DNA of 64,000 bases from Paramyrothecium sp. XJ0827 (Eukaryota; Ascomycota; Sordariomycetes; Hypocreales; Stachybotryaceae), in NCBI GenBank assembly GCA_020881915.1, contig JAJFPB010000008.1, positions 372,001 to 436,000 on the forward strand. The letters are read 5' to 3'. The translations under genes and the position numbers were made by a program. The notes below the pieces were generated by a model. That model was not told where the DNA came from and ran no database searches. It saw only the letters and a program-made list of their open reading frames with translations. Positions 1 through 13,330 of the stretch are shown in pieces (within the stretch, counting starts at the first letter, position 1; every line of letters starts with the position of its first letter).

Positions 1-817
1 TTCTGGTATCATGTTTCTTCCAATGATGTTTAAAAGAAATCTTTTCCCCCCATGGGAAGGGACTTACCTCCGATCCAGAAGATAATTTTCCATGTGTCCG
101 TCTCACCCCCAACGCCAAGATTGGCGCACGCTGCCAAGACATAGCCAAACGAATACCCCTGCTGCAGGATGCCGGACATTAAGCCACGAGCGTTGGCACT
201 GCAACCAAATCAGGAAATTGTTATAAATAGCTGACATCACGGACGTTGACTTACGGGCACTGCTCGAGAGCCATGGCAATCGCATTTCCATACACACCAC
301 CCATGAACAGACCAAACAAGCTTCGCACAGCAAGGAACTGCTGGTAGGTCGCGCAGTAGATAGTCGCAATCTGCAGGACGCCGAGAACCACCATGTTCAG
401 CACCATGGGCCACTTGCGACCATATTTGTCACCGGCGAGACCGAAGAAGGCGGCGCCGACGGAGCGAAGCAGCAGCGTCAGCGTGATGGCGGTGGTGATG
501 TCCGTCTTAGAGCGACCGTAATACTTGGCCAGCTTGGTGGTTTGGATGGAAAGGGCGTGGAAGTCGAAAGCGTCGGCGGTCCAGGCCAGGAAGCCGACGA
601 GGAAAAAGACCCAGTCCTTGAGGGACAGCTGGGCCAGAAGACTGATGGGGTTCTTGATGCGATCCGGCTGCTGCCATTCGCACCGCGTCTCGCCATACTC
701 GTTGGAGACGACGACACGTTGCTTCCAGATGAAGAGGTCCTTGACCGACTGCTTCATGGTGGGGATGACGCCCTTGGCCAAGGGGTCGGCCGGCTGGTTC
801 TCGGTTGGAGAAGCCAT
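1..817 (-). CDS. JEN-family monocarboxylate/proton symporter (MFS), 5' part only
   Basis: Plasma-membrane carboxylate permease of the major facilitator superfamily, cut by the left window edge. Exon 1 is 817-255, intron 1 254-199 (GTAAGT...TTGCAG, 56 nt), exon 2 198-68, and a second GTAAGT donor opens at 67, so the rest lies outside or in the last few bases. The N-terminus carries a hydrophilic cytoplasmic stretch, then the first membrane helix (DWVFFLVGFLAWTADAFDFH), the MFS loop GDKYGRK after helix 2, and the JEN-type segment GLMSGILQQGYSFGY in exon 2. These match the Jen1/JEN lactate, pyruvate and dicarboxylate transporters of yeasts and filamentous fungi. Substrate preference cannot be told without the C-terminal half. 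JEN genes are typically glucose-repressed. Several CreA-like SYGGRG hexamers lie upstream, but such short motifs are expected by chance. Confidence 0.88.
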
Positions 818-3800
818 GATCGCTCAGTAAGTGTCGCCAGTCGGCGCGTCCCTAAGAATGAGGATGAACAAGAATGCGAGTTTACTTCTTGAGATAGTAA
901 GACGAGGGGGGCGACTCGACACAGGTAGGTGAGAGGAAGGAACAAGCTGCTTTGTACTACGCCCAGCTAACAATCCGTAGGTTCAAGAGGCGAGCTGAAA
1001 GGGACGGCAAGAAGTGGGGTGAAACAAAAAGGGAGCAGCACCGACAAGAGATTATGGGAGAGACGAGGAAACAAGGTCGTCATGCATGAGAAAGCAACAA
1101 GATTCCCCAAACCTTAAGTACTTTGCCTCACGAGTCGACCTCCTTCTGGGGGTATCAACCCTTGAGCGGCAAATGCAGAATGCGAGGGCATGCATGGGTG
1201 TGGAACCGGCTTCAGTACCAAATCTGGAGTCAGATAACCTCGGACACGACGCAAAACGATCCATGAGGGGAGACAGGGAGACGAGACCGTGTGCACAAAT
1301 GCAAGGTGCGTCGACACTTGCAGCCACCAGCGCAAGCAAGCATGGAGCGAGGGTCAATGACTGGTCGGTCTGGGATGTACCAGTGGTGTATCACATCGCC
1401 ATGTTCGATGCAATCATGACCCATTGATCGGCATCGCACAGAGCCGCGCTGCTTCAACGAATCGCCGCCCATGCGAGCCAGTTTGCCGGTGGGTGAAGCT
1501 AACCGTGCCACACCCTGCTGCGCGAACTTTTGTGGTTTTATGGTGATGTATTTTTATACGTTTTCTTCAGATGGGTTTCGTTTGTTCGGTTTCTGTTCTA
1601 GTCTCTTGGCTTACGAGTTTCGCCTTGTTTCGAGGTCGAAAGCCCCCCCCTCTCCTCCCCCCGGGATGGTGCCAACTCGGCCGACGCCGGATTATGTCCG
1701 GTTCTGGGAATACAGACGACGAGAGCAACGACGGGCCCAGAAATACCCACCTCCACAAGGCTTGGAGCAATCAGCGCCAAGAGATCAGTTCCAGCGGCAC
1801 TACCGCTCCTCTGCCGAGGACGATTCCCGGGGTGTGGAGGGTCAACTCGTCGACCCCATCGCTAGTCCCCCAATTCCCCTGCAACCACCGAGTCTTATCG
1901 TGGTCGGAAGCGGAACCGAGACGGAGAACCACTCCAGCAGGGGACCAGGCAGCGATATGCGGTCTGCGCTGTCCGGGTGCTGCGGGGATCGAGCGATGCA
2001 AGGTGATGCTGTGCCCATGTGACGTACGCGGTGTTGCTATGGGGGACAGACCTCACTGGAGGTCCCCTCCTAGGGGTCCTTGAAGGAGGGTCAGTGCATG
2101 ACGTTGTGAAACGGTAGCAAATTGTCAGTCTTGGTCCCAACCACCGGGGTAAGTGTGTCAAGGCGGTGGGGGGAGGGAACAGGTTGGAGAAGAACGGTAA
2201 AAAGCCCAAAAGCCGTGGCCAAACCAGGTCACTGTGCGGTCACGGGTGGAAAGGAAAGGCAAAGATGAGTCGGTGATGCTGTGGCGCGGGGTGATTGACA
2301 TGGGCCCGGACACACGAGCCGGAGGGTTTCAGTGCGTGTGGTGCATCGACAAACGTACGATCATCGGCAACCGTTGAGACCCGGTGGGTTCGGTGGAGCA
2401 AAGCAGCATCACCATCAGTCCACCGTTTTTCTCCTTCCTTCTTTTGCTTACCGGGCGGGCGTTTGCACGGACAGCCTGACTCAAGAACGCCCGTTGAGAA
2501 ATCGCAAGCTCTGCTGTACCTGCAATTGTGAATGGTTGATACTCGTAGCCCTCTACGCCTTGTCCTCACATTATACTATGGTACCATGCTGGACGTTTAG
2601 TGCTTATGCTCAGTTCCGGCTTCAACACCGCGCGAAAAACGTTCATTGGAGGTGGTGCCAGGGAAACTACAAAGAGTCCGTTCGTCTGCACGTAGTCGCA
2701 TTAGGCAATACAGAGCATGACAGCCCAGCATCCCTCAAGGGCCCAAAGCCAGGCGTTGGTTCCTCAAGTCGCCCGCGCATGCACTAGCCAACTCCCGATA
2801 CTGCAGGATCGTTTGCTACGGTGCAGCGGGAGGGCAACCAAGTGGGCACATGTATGCAGGAAGGGGTTCTGCAAATATGGAGCACCCCTTTATTCCTCAG
2901 CAGATATTGAGGTCTAGAACCATGGAATTTGCAGCAGTAATTGCAGTCGGCAACTCATGAGCTTCTCTCAAGCATAAACACAAACTGCACCGCTACGTTG
3001 ATGCTTGAATTCATGCTTACCGTGGCTGCCCGCAAAACTAGACCCACGACGCTCGAACCATTCTGGGGGAGGCCGTGCGATGGGCTAGTAGGGGTGTGGC
3101 TCCATCTTAACTACCGAACGGGTTCTGTCGATGACGAGAGGTTGGACGGGCCTTGTGTTGAAAACAGGCTACAGATTACTGGCCTTGACTTTACAATGAT
3201 CTGCAGCGCCAGCAAAGTAACAACCCCTTGCAGAGAATTTCCAGGTGATCCCAAATCACTTTCCAAATTGTCTCTCTGTTTGACTATTCCTCGTGATACC
3301 TCCTCCGCCCCTTGCTGCAGCCATCGTCATTTGTTTCCATCTGCAGAAATCCCCGAAAACATGGAGCCTGTCCGGTCCAATTGTGCATCGAGTCGCATGC
3401 CCATGTGAGTCGTGAGGCTTGTGCCGATCTACCCGTCCTTGGCATCTCATCCACCCACACTTACACCCACCACCCCAGTCTGCCTCTGATCCTGACTCTA
3501 TACCACATCCACCCACCCATTGATGTGCCTCGAAAATCGAACTTTTTCACTCCCCGGAAAATGAATACTACGTAGTACTTGCATCTCCTTTGCCTCATGC
3601 TAGCATTGTCTGCATTACGACAGCTTTCTGCTAGCCAACTCACCGACAGCGAACCCGGCTGTCCTGCACTAACCCTTGCAGCGCTGAGCATGGGCATGTG
3701 ACGCAACAGATATAACGAATCATCACGGCCTAGACTCTACCGAAAGATAGTATCGCTAGCAGAGCCAACCACTTAAATGAGCATATGAATCACAAGTCAG

Positions 3801-5771
3801 CTACTTGCTCCTCATTCTTTCTTACACTACACAGCATGTGAAGTTGCCTGCGCATGGTCAGGGTTGGAGACTTTGATCAGGAATTGGGGGTTCCTATGGT
3901 TTAGTTTCTATTTCTATATTTCTCTTGAGAGAGAATAACCATGCGTGTGCGTGGTGGTCTCCTCCACTTATCCCTTCCATCCCAACGTGTTTCCCTTGCT
4001 TCATCACAAGAGCCAGGCTCTCCAGCTTCGTTCTAGGGCTCACAATGCTAGATCATGGCTGCACCCTACTTCTCCTGTCGAAGTACCTAGATAGTAAGGC
4101 GCGCAGAAATCGCCACTGGCGAGAACCCGTCCATGCTTCCATGCTTGCCTATTGCCCTTAGGCGCGGGTTGAGAGGACATGAGCTGCGCCATTGTAGACC
4201 ATCACGTCGACCTGACCACGTATGTGCTTTATATATAAATAGTTAGGGTGTTAAGCTCACTGGCGTCCAGCGCAGATTCTTTCGCGTTACGGGCTGATCT
4301 CTGCGACACCGAAAGCTGTGAGTGCGTAATCAAATATGTAACTTTGCTGTCCAGACACTTGTAGCTGTGTTGGCCATGTCCTCTGTTGAAACACGGTCCC
4401 AGCAGAAATGTATGGTGTCTTACTATCTAATTTCCATTCTTGGGATACAACCACACGACGAGAATGTAAACATGTCGCAGGTGATAGCAAATCAAAATCG
4501 TTGTGTAGCTTCTCGTAGGCGCCACTCTGATGCAATTATATTTTGTCGCGAACTCGTCAAGTACACGTCATTCAATAAAACTAGGTCATCGTTATGGCAT
4601 CGGCATCGGCAACACATCAAGTAAGTTGTCATAACAGAGCACAGCCTACTATCTCCAAGTCTTACGCAACTCCATTGCCACGGTAGTAAGTCAACATATA
4701 GGGTTCCACGACACAAGCTCCCCAGAGGTTTTGCTTGCCCCTGCTAAACCTCTCAACATTCCAAAACAAAGTTGAGATAATTAGCCTACTATTTCGACGT
4801 GATCATCTATTGTTTTACCAAAGTTTCGAAACTCCTTAGATGTTAACAACCGCGTGAATCGCGCATTCTGTTCTTGTTTCCAAAGCGAGTCCATACGGGG
4901 CCATTCAGGTAATAGCATGATGGCTCAGAACTCGTCATAACATGCCACAAGGAAGAGAGAAAAGAGCATGGCTTGCGATTGGACCGCGCAACTGAGCAGG
5001 TTCTCGGGATCCTAACGCCTGTGGATTTTGATTATGGTAGCATCACATTGATACGGCACCCATCCATGGCCCCCAATGGCCGGCGTTTATTGAAAATCAA
5101 ATGCTGACAGTCAGACTGTAGGTAGCAGTTGCATTCTTCCCGGCCAGTTCGTACGCTCATGCAAAACGTAAGTAATATGACTGGTGGAAAAAGAGTATAC
5201 GTGGTCGAAACGCCAGACTGCGCCCGCCGTGCTGGCACCAGGTGGTGATAATGGCTGCAAACTCGCCACCGATGGACATACGAGTGCATTGTGGCTACTA
5301 TTTGCCCCCAACATCTTCGCCCAAGGACAGATACGGAGTGGTATTGGACCCTTTTTGGTAAGGATGGTAGCCTTATTGGCGACTCAGGAGACAATCGCCT
5401 GCAGCCGTCATGCATCGGGCGGGCGGCTGGGTAGAGGGATCCGAAACAGTTGTCCTCTGGAGCCTGCCATAGGTCAGTAATATCACGACCACTCTACCTA
5501 CTGTAACATCGCAGTCTTGGGGGTTCATAAGGAGAGACTAGAATAAAACGACCTGAGCCTTTTTCGCCCCATTGAAGGTAGGAACCCCTGAGGACTTCAA
5601 TCGCCCCCACCCGCCGATGGCTTCGTGTAAGTCTTTGGGTAAACATCAGGCTCAGGCCTACAAATACTGGACTGGTGTCATTATATCTACACGAACGTCT
5701 GCTATTTTTGGTGTTGCAGAATCCTCCCTAGATACCACATGAAAACACGTTCTCGTTAGTCCCGGCGCAAG
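818..5771. other. Gene-poor intergenic region, about 5 kb
   Basis: Divergent upstream region of the JEN transporter (leftward) and the membrane protein at 5772 (rightward). The open frames here, the longest being 1471-2022 (+) at 183 codons, have composition-driven sequences with no recognisable domain, signal peptide or splice logic. The part near 1.5-2.5 kb is GC-rich; 3.7-5.1 kb is more AT-rich with short TATATA tracts near 4230. I see no tRNA, transposon or long repeat. Confidence 0.6.
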
Positions 5772-8146
5772 ATGAGCTCCACAGCGTTTACTTACCCTGT
5801 CCACGTTGGCCTCTGGGTTGACTGGTCCTACGGGCCTATTCTGGGGAAGACACTCACAGTGACTGGCGCGGATGGAGCGCTTATCATTGCTTTCATGGCG
5901 TTCTTCATCACCATTATTGGATCCCAAATCTGGCGCATTGTCTGCTTCATCCTACATGGCTTTTACTCGACACCCTGCCCTCAGGACGCACTCCATAACC
6001 AAAGGCAGGCTATCCTTCGAAATTCTGCCAGTCCTGTAGGGGGTATCTGGGAATTGGTCAAGTTGGCACTCGCGTGGAGGAACACTCAGGCACGATCCGC
6101 CATGAGGCTTCTCCCTCTTTTGGTTGGCAAAGCAGGAATTGCGTGCGCGCTGATCATCGCTTCCGGCTTCTCTTCCCAGGCTTTATTGAGAAGTGAAGTC
6201 CTGATAGCCGGTGACCAGTGTGGGATTCTCGATCCGAAGGCTGCGAGCCAACAGGAGTTCCTACTCCACATCAGCCCATCCTTGACGCAGTCGTACGAGA
6301 TGGCGGCAAATTATGCGCAGAGATGCTACAGAGAGGAGAGCCGGGCTTCAGACTGTGCCTTGCTGGTCAAGAAGTCACTGCCAATGACAATCAACCCACG
6401 TGCAGATTGTCCTTTCGAGGAACCGCTGTGCCTGAGCCGCGATGCCAACATATTGCTCGATTCCGGACTCTTGGATAGCCACAAAGATCTGGGTATGAAC
6501 TCGCCCGCGCACTCAAGGTTTCAGTACCGACAGACACTACACTGTGCGCCTCTCGCGACGGAAGGCTACAAATCGAATGTCACTGACCGTTTCAACCGAA
6601 CCTACACCCTCTATGAATACGGAGCCAGGCCTGCCGAACGTCAAAATTCCACTTCTGACTCTACTTTTGCTGCCCCTTTGGATACCGTGAAAGCATCCCA
6701 GAAGACTTTCACAGAGACGGTTGGCACGAGCTACACAGTCGAGTGAGTCCTCTCCCCACCCCTAGTCGAAATCTCTGCAATCGTGCAGCTAACATCCTCC
6801 AGTGCCATAGGTGCTCGCTACAGAAATGGAAGTCTCGTGGGATGGAGTGGCTTTAGCCCCATAGCAGAGTTCAACCGAAAAGACGTGGAACTGGAATTAA
6901 TTGCCCTATCCTCCAACATGGTGGTGTTTCTCAATAAGTCCACAGACATATGGTACAGGGCTACCTCGCCTCTAGCGGTAAGGAGTGTGTTAGACAATGA
7001 CACGATGGAGACAACCTTCTGGCAGCCAGACGAGCCTATCTGGCCCATGGGTTGCCTTACTCGGCGGCAGTTTTGCGTCCCGGGAAAGGATCGCTGCACA
7101 AGTTTGGGAGGCTACTACGACATTGTCTCTGAGTTTGAGTATCTCCTTGACAGCGACAGTAATACGAAGCAGGCGGTCGATTGGAGGTTCATTGGCTCCA
7201 GCCTCTATTCATTAGTCAACACTCTCGGTACCAAATCTCTCACCTCGCGATTCGGCTTCTCACCAGAGAAGATGCAGGCGACGCTTCAACCCAATCAATG
7301 GCAGTTCGATGTCATCAATTGGTTTTCAGTCACCATGGCGTCGCTGCAGCTCGAAGGGGTTGAGAGGGCTGCCGGCCCAGGTCTTCTAAATCCTGCGGTC
7401 GAGCCGTTTGTCACCAAGCCTGCCACAAACGAGCAGAAGAACATATGCTGGAACCAGGTAAAGATACTCCCAGCAGGTACTCCTCCTCAGCTCACAGGCT
7501 AACCTGATTGCTACAGAAAATATACAGCACCGATTACATGTCTTTTAATTTCTTCGGTCTTTTGTGCATCTTTATCTTCGGTTTGCTCGTTACGGTTTTG
7601 TCATTGACAATCGATTCCTTTGCCTCATGGATACAAAAAACACTGGGGCGTAACCCTTACACCGCTTTGGAATGGAAGGCTACGTACAAGATGCACCTTC
7701 AGCGTTTAGCTTATGAAGAGCTGCGCTCTGGTCATTGGAAGAACGGCTTCCTTGATATCCCGGTTACAGAGCCGGGCGAAAAGTTGGCTGTATTTTACAT
7801 GTCAAACATGGATGCTATGCCACTCGTCGATACAAGCACGCCAATGTTTGTCTACGATGAGGAGGCCAAGAGAGTAGGCAACGTTGTACAAACCAAGGTT
7901 GTCGACTCCGCCCGAGTATCCGACGGAGGGCACAGCAGCCCAACATTTGAAGAGGGCCGCTTTTCGAACACCATCACCGCCAACGGAAGTGGTCCGGTTC
8001 AAGAGCCGTCCCAGGACATCTCCACCACCACGCCACAAGCACAGCTGGGAGCTTTAGACGCCGTCATTTCGCAGGAAGAAGACGAGAACAGAAATAAAAA
8101 TTCCGTTGCTTCTGCAACTCGGCTAACAACATCGTCGACTACCTAG
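5772..8146 (+). CDS. Conserved-type fungal membrane protein with large lumenal/extracellular domain, unknown function
   Basis: Three exons join in frame: 5772-6742, 6803-7457 and 7517-8146. The introns are 60 and 59 nt, with donors GTGAGT and GTAAAG and acceptors CCAG and ACAG. The product is 751 residues. Hydrophobic segments lie near residues 36-63, 112-136 and 552-575. Between the second and third is a domain of about 410 residues with scattered cysteines and several N-glycosylation sequons (for example NVT, NRT, NST, NGS, NKS), which suggests it faces the lumen or outside. A cytoplasmic-like Ser/Thr/Asp-rich tail follows the last helix. The layout resembles many unnamed Pezizomycotina membrane proteins, but I do not recognise a named family and assign no function. 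The gene model is supported by both introns restoring frame exactly. Confidence 0.75.
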
Positions 8147-8950
8147 GATTCCATTGGAGACTCTGATCGAGGATGAAGAATGTACAAGGCCATGGATAGG
8201 TAAAGCGTCTGAATCGGCAGACGGGACGGGATATAGGCCCAAGACAGTCACGAGTAATTGTAATGGAAAGACAGCATATATCTGGGCTAAGCTATTCCTT
8301 CACCTCATCTCTTGTGAAGCTGCTTCAAAGCGCATCTAGCGGGACGAACATCACGAACAGTGGTCAAAGTAGGACATCCGATTCCACTTTCCTTGCCCTC
8401 TATACCCCACATGTGTCTGTTATTTGAAAGTTGCCGGGTTTGTGAGCTCGGACGAGGGTACGTGCATCTGCCAAGCTCATGGTTCCTCATCCATCATGAA
8501 CCTTGGTCCGCAACGCAACGTCGGACCTTGGCCGAAGAATCTAACCCCCTGCGACATCGACTCTTGTCTGGCGTATCAATGGAGCCTACAGTAGTGCAAC
8601 GGAGACGAATTATAAAATTAGAAGCCGGGGGGCCGCTCGCCACAGGTCCAGCGCAGAGTCGGAAAGCGTCCGACGTTGCACCCTTGCCGCGCATATACCC
8701 CCAAGACCGAAGACGACAATATAGTGCTTGGCGCTGGCCGGGGTTGTAGCGCGGATCTAAGATCTACGCGATCGGAAACTCAATCTTGCATGCGGCTACA
8801 ACTGTCACGGAACGTTCACTCATGAGATGAGTTTAGGCCAACTTATTTAACATTAGGTAGTGTAGTCTATCCTACTCTGCTCGCCATCATGGCAACTGCT
8901 TTTCGGCGTCGCCGATTTCCAGGCCCCCCATTCACACCTCGTTTTGTAAT
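8147..8950. other. Convergent 3' intergenic region
   Basis: This lies between the membrane protein (+) and the pectate lyase (-), so it should hold both transcript ends. I see no coding signal beyond short chance frames and no repeat. Confidence 0.55.
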
Positions 8951-10125
8951 TTAGATCTTGCCAACGCCGACGCCGAGCTTGACAATGGGCGAGACGAGCC
9001 AGAGAGGGGTGAGCTTGAACTTGTACTCGGACTTGTAGAAGTCGCCCTTCTGGGTGATGTTGACAAAAGCGCCGCCAAAGTCGTTCTCTGTTGAGCTGGG
9101 TCAGCCATTGCCTCATACGAAGACCAGGATCGCCCTGGAATCATGTTCGATCGCCAGTGATATGGGGGAACTTACTTGCGCCAAGGTTGGCAAAGCCGTC
9201 AAGCTCCTCGTCGCCGCAGACGCAGGTGTTGGGGCTGTCCTCGGGGATGACCAGACCGTAGGTGTTCAGCGCGGTGCGGGTGTTGCCGCGGAAGATGTTG
9301 CCCTCGACGAGGACCTGGTTGTCGGAGCGCGAGTGGATGGCCTGGTACAGGAAGTCCTGGTACAGGTTGTTGTAGATGTGCTGGTGGCCGAAGCGGCCGG
9401 CGGGACCACGGGTGCCGAGGTTGCGCCAGTAGTTGTGGTGGTACGTGATGTGCAGCTTGCCAAAGTCAACGTCGCGCAGGACGTCGCTGTTGCCGACGAG
9501 CGAGGTCTTCCAGTGGTCGTGGAAGTAGTTCCAAGAGACGGTGATCCAGTCGGAGGCGCGGTTGATGTCGACTAGGCCGTCCTGAGGCAATGTTAGTGGG
9601 GGCGCGCCCAAACGACGAGGCGGGCGTATGGCTTACATAGTAATCGGGGCCGAGCTCAATAGAGATCTCGGAGGAGAACTCGTTGTGGTCAACCCAGACA
9701 CGGGTGGTGTTGACAATGTTCAGGGCGTCATTGTTGACAATCTTGGAGATGTGCAGGTTTCGGATGATGACGTTAGTCTGGTTGGTGATGGTGAAACCAT
9801 TGTCCTTGATGGCGGCGTCCCAGCCGACACCAATGATGGACTTGTTGGACTGGACCCTCAGGCGGCGAGGCAGAGTAATCTCGCCCTTGACGTAGACGAT
9901 CGTGGGCTCAGTGCTCTCGGCGGCGGCGATGAGCTCCTCGGCCGTCTTGGCGTAGACCTTCTTGCCGCCCTTGCCTCCGGTGGTGACACCGATGGGGTTG
10001 CTCTTGGCGTAGCCCTCAATGTCCCACGAGGCGAGGCCCAGGACCTGAGCGGCGATGCCGCCGACGCTGGAGCCAAGGGGCGACGCGACAGCGAGGCCGG
10101 CGAAGAGGAGGACGTCGAAACGCAT
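8951..10125 (-). CDS. Secreted pectate lyase, polysaccharide lyase family 1
   Basis: Extracellular enzyme that cleaves de-esterified pectin (polygalacturonate) by Ca-dependent beta-elimination. Exons are 10125-9637, 9581-9176 and 9087-8951; the introns are 55 and 82 nt, with GTAAGC/GTAAGT donors and CAG acceptors. The product is 343 residues, normal for the family. A signal peptide covers roughly residues 1-15 (ending at AVAS). The right-handed beta-helix region includes the family-typical VWVDHNEF (144-151) with D146/H147. Lys188 and the pair Arg221/Arg226 in GTRGPAGRFG are spaced like the catalytic Lys and Arg residues of bacterial PelC. Pectate lyase is favoured over pectin lyase because of this motif set, but substrate esterification preference is inference. 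The gene is isolated, flanked by about 0.8 kb and 1.5 kb without genes, and implies contact with plant material. Confidence 0.93.
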
Positions 10126-11653
10126 ATTGATGGGATCAAGCAGGGAGGGTCTGTTGGCTTGGTCTGGGGTCGACTCTGGAGGCTCAATGCGCGTTAAGCT
10201 GAGCTTGATGGCATCACGATTGCATTTTGGGAAGGCGATCGTCCCTATTTGTAGTCCGAGCTGTCCAGCCCACGGCGCTGGAACGGAAATGAATTGTCCT
10301 CCTATCGCATCTAGCCAATTCGATTCTCAACAGCCCATGAACCGCAGAAAGCACTCCATGCTCTCCTCAGCTACCCCTCATATGGTGTAATAATATCAGG
10401 GGACTGCATAAGTCTGTCCAAACTTCTCCCCATCCCGAACGAGAGCCATATCAATTGAGAATGTCGATTGGTGGAGATGAGTTGCGACGGCATGGCTGAT
10501 TGGCAGGAGGCGCCCCCGTCTCCACCCCAGGACATACAAACCCACGATCAGCAAACACCCAAGGACCTGCAGGTGAGGTTGCGGTTTGGAGGTGCAGACA
10601 AGGCTGGGGTGTGTTTTGGAGGTTTAGCCGTGGGCTGCAGGGCCGCTGGCTGGCTGGGCGAAGGGTGACTGGTGGACGTAATTTTCCCGGCCAAGGTTGG
10701 CGGAGGACGGCTCATTTCTAGCTCAGCTCGTCTATGCAGGTTAAGCATCTTTTATGGTTATATCCAATCGGCTCTTGACAATTGCTTAAATATTTTCCCC
10801 TTGGTGCGAGCGGAGCATTGCATCATGGCCATGGCTGTTTGCTGGGAAAATTGAATGGAGTCGAAAACTGCTCACAGGCCACGCGCTGCTCGCGTCTAAG
10901 CGAGCGTTGCAGAGCTAGGAGAGGTAGGAGCATGAGGTAGCATTTTCATTTAGATCTCGCGTGCGTCCAGATCAGATGAATCGAATCGAATCGAAACACA
11001 AATCCAGGCTGTGCGTTGCCATCTCAGATGGAGCTTCCAGCCAACGAGCCGAACACCCATGCCCTCAATGCCTGTCAACCCCACAGTGCCATTCGCCCAG
11101 CCCGTGGGACTGGACTTGACTGGGACCCTCACACCGGATGGCTGCCATGCGGGGGTGGGGAAGATGTTTTCTCGTTCGGGGGCTTGGCCCGTGTTCATCA
11201 TCATTCTACTATTCTGGGCCCCAAGGACCAGACCAGCCTGCTGCGGAGATGCTACTCCGCTGGGACATTTGAAATGAGGTTATGCTTAGCTTATGCTTGT
11301 TTTGGCGTCGGCCTTGTTTTGTGGCTTGGGTGCTAAGGCATCAGCTTGCCCTTTCATATCGTTTGCTGGGGGCGTGTGATTGCGTGTCAGAGATTGAGTG
11401 ATGTGGCACACATGAAGGGACAACCTGCTTTCTTGCACATCGAGGCAACGTCAAGCTGTCGGGGTGCCTGGAAAAATTCTTGCCCGATGCAACCCAGCAC
11501 ATGCTGTGAATTCCGTCTCTAGCATGTTATTCAATAGAGCTCGACAAACAAGTACCGGGCACAGTGATACCGTATACCCTTCTAAATGCAATTGTCTAAA
11601 TGTCGTCTAGATGCTGTCCGTTGTCAAATATCATGTCATGCTCTCCGTGTCAT
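10126..11653. other. Intergenic region upstream of pectate lyase
   Basis: Promoter side of the pectate lyase and 3' side of the ceramide glucosyltransferase. Small open frames at 10468-10721 and 11011-11336 look like chance. No repeats or RNA genes seen. Confidence 0.55.
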
Positions 11654-13330
11654 TCAATCTTGTCGGTCTTTGCTTGACGATCTCGCTCCTCGTTCCAGCT
11701 CCGGTGTTCTTGAACCCCTCATTTGTCGCAGACTTGGCAGTTCGACAACGGTCGTATCGAAGCGAACGCGGAAATCTTTTCCCCGCCAACTAACTGTGTG
11801 GCCAAGAACGACTGCCCATATCCAGATAGGCAGAGCCAAGCTCTCTCTACCGAGCCATGCCGTGATCCACTCGATGAAGGGCCGCTTGCCCGCTCCGCCG
11901 GGACGGCTCATCCCCAATGCAAAGTCGGGTGTGTGCTCGTCCGGGGCGAAGGTATAGCCTGCATGGAGGCGACTGAAGAGCAAGCGATCCGCAGTCATCC
12001 AGCACAATACAGTGCCCAGCCAAATTGCTCCCACCGCTCCCCACGTCTGCGGCACTCCGAACCAATCGTGAACCCATGGCAAAGTGGTTATGGCAAAGGC
12101 AAAGTATGCGCAGCACAGGAATGACTCAACTCCAGGTTCAACTAGAGTCGCAGCGGGAACGGTGAATTTCCTTGCTCGAAGCCAACGGGCCCGGCGGGCA
12201 GCATAAGCGGCGACGGACATGCCGGCCATCGGTTGCAGCACCAGATCGCCCCAGACGAGACCGTGGCTCGAATAGCCCGGTATCTTGTAGTTCCAGAGCA
12301 ATTCTCCGATGAGATGGTCCTCACAGATTTGCCAGGAGAAAAAGTCAGTACCCGGAGTAGGGGGCAGGTGCGCGGCAGAGCCTGGTCGTTGAGCTTGCGA
12401 CGTTGCTTGGTCTAGATGTAGCTTGCGAAACATGTTGCTCTTGCCAACAATGCAGGGCGCGACGCCAACCTCGTTGATGGCGCCGTAAAACTTGGCATGG
12501 GTTGTGGCCATGAACATCTCGTCCAAGCGGCCGCCTCCGTTCGCGAGCAAGCCAGGTGATTCGCCGGAGACGGAGTCGCTTCGGTCAGAGCTCAACAGGT
12601 GTGTGTTTGAACCTGCCTCAGCAGACGTTTTCCGCGAGAAATCGACAGTATCGACGACCAGCGGTAGCTGGTGAACAAATTTGAAAGGTCGCGCTGAACG
12701 CCCGTCGATTGTGTAGCCCATCAGCTTATCCACCATCCGACCTAGGACGCTAGGTGCCATCCAGACGTTGCAGTCAACCATCCAGATCACATCCTCGCTA
12801 TCCGCTTCGCGATAGGCCCTGCTGATGTTGCGAATCTTGGGGTTCGGGCCCAGGTTGTGCGCCTGGAGACTGGAGCCATGAAGTATCGGATCCTCAGTCT
12901 CGACCAATATCTTCACATCCAAGGATGGGAAGTCATCGACCAATTTTTCAAGGACAGGATACGACGGATCTGTTGTGCTGTCGACGCAGAGACGTATCGA
13001 TAGACGCTCGACGGGGTATTCCTGGCGAAACGAGGAGGCAATGCAGTCGTATAGTCGAGGTTCGAGGCCCTTTACGGGTCGGATAATGGTTACGTGGGGG
13101 GCCTTCTGGCCGAGATTCGGCGAGATGGGGGGCTTAGGGCGTTGTGTAAAGCGTCGGAAACTATGCGACTGTCAGTCAGTTGATCCGACCCAGGTTGTGC
13201 CTGCGAAGACGAGCACATACAGAGAGCTGATGCCAATGAGCTCGACCACGAAGACAACCAGGCTCCAGACAAGGCAGACTGTCGCGACGGTCTGCACGAG
13301 GAGGGACATATCCGTGCTGAATGTCGTCAT
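11654..13330 (-). CDS. Ceramide glucosyltransferase (GT21)
   Basis: Makes glucosylceramide from UDP-glucose and ceramide in the ER/Golgi membranes of the sphingolipid pathway. Exon 1 is 13330-13221, intron 13220-13161 (GTATGT...CATAG, 60 nt), exon 2 13160-11654; the product is 538 residues. An N-terminal membrane anchor (near residues 12-35) precedes the GT core. The processive-type motifs are present: RPVKGLEP near the nucleotide site, CVDSTTDP as D1, MVDCNVW with Asp166 as D2, CEDH with Asp318 as D3, and RRARW at 359-363 for the (Q/R)xxRW motif. Hydrophobic segments follow in the C-terminal third, as in fungal GCS proteins. An insertion of about 50 residues rich in Ser/Gly sits before D3. 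The ATG is the only one that puts the anchor in front of the core after splicing. Confidence 0.93.

Noticed and set aside
1471..2083. 183- and 170-codon overlapping frames in the left intergenic region
   Set aside because: Pro/Arg/Ser-rich in several frames at once, no domain, no signal peptide, no plausible introns.
9628..10197. 189-codon plus-strand frame opposite the pectate lyase
   Set aside because: Asp/Gly/Val-rich shadow of the minus-strand coding sequence; the pectate lyase motifs settle the strand.
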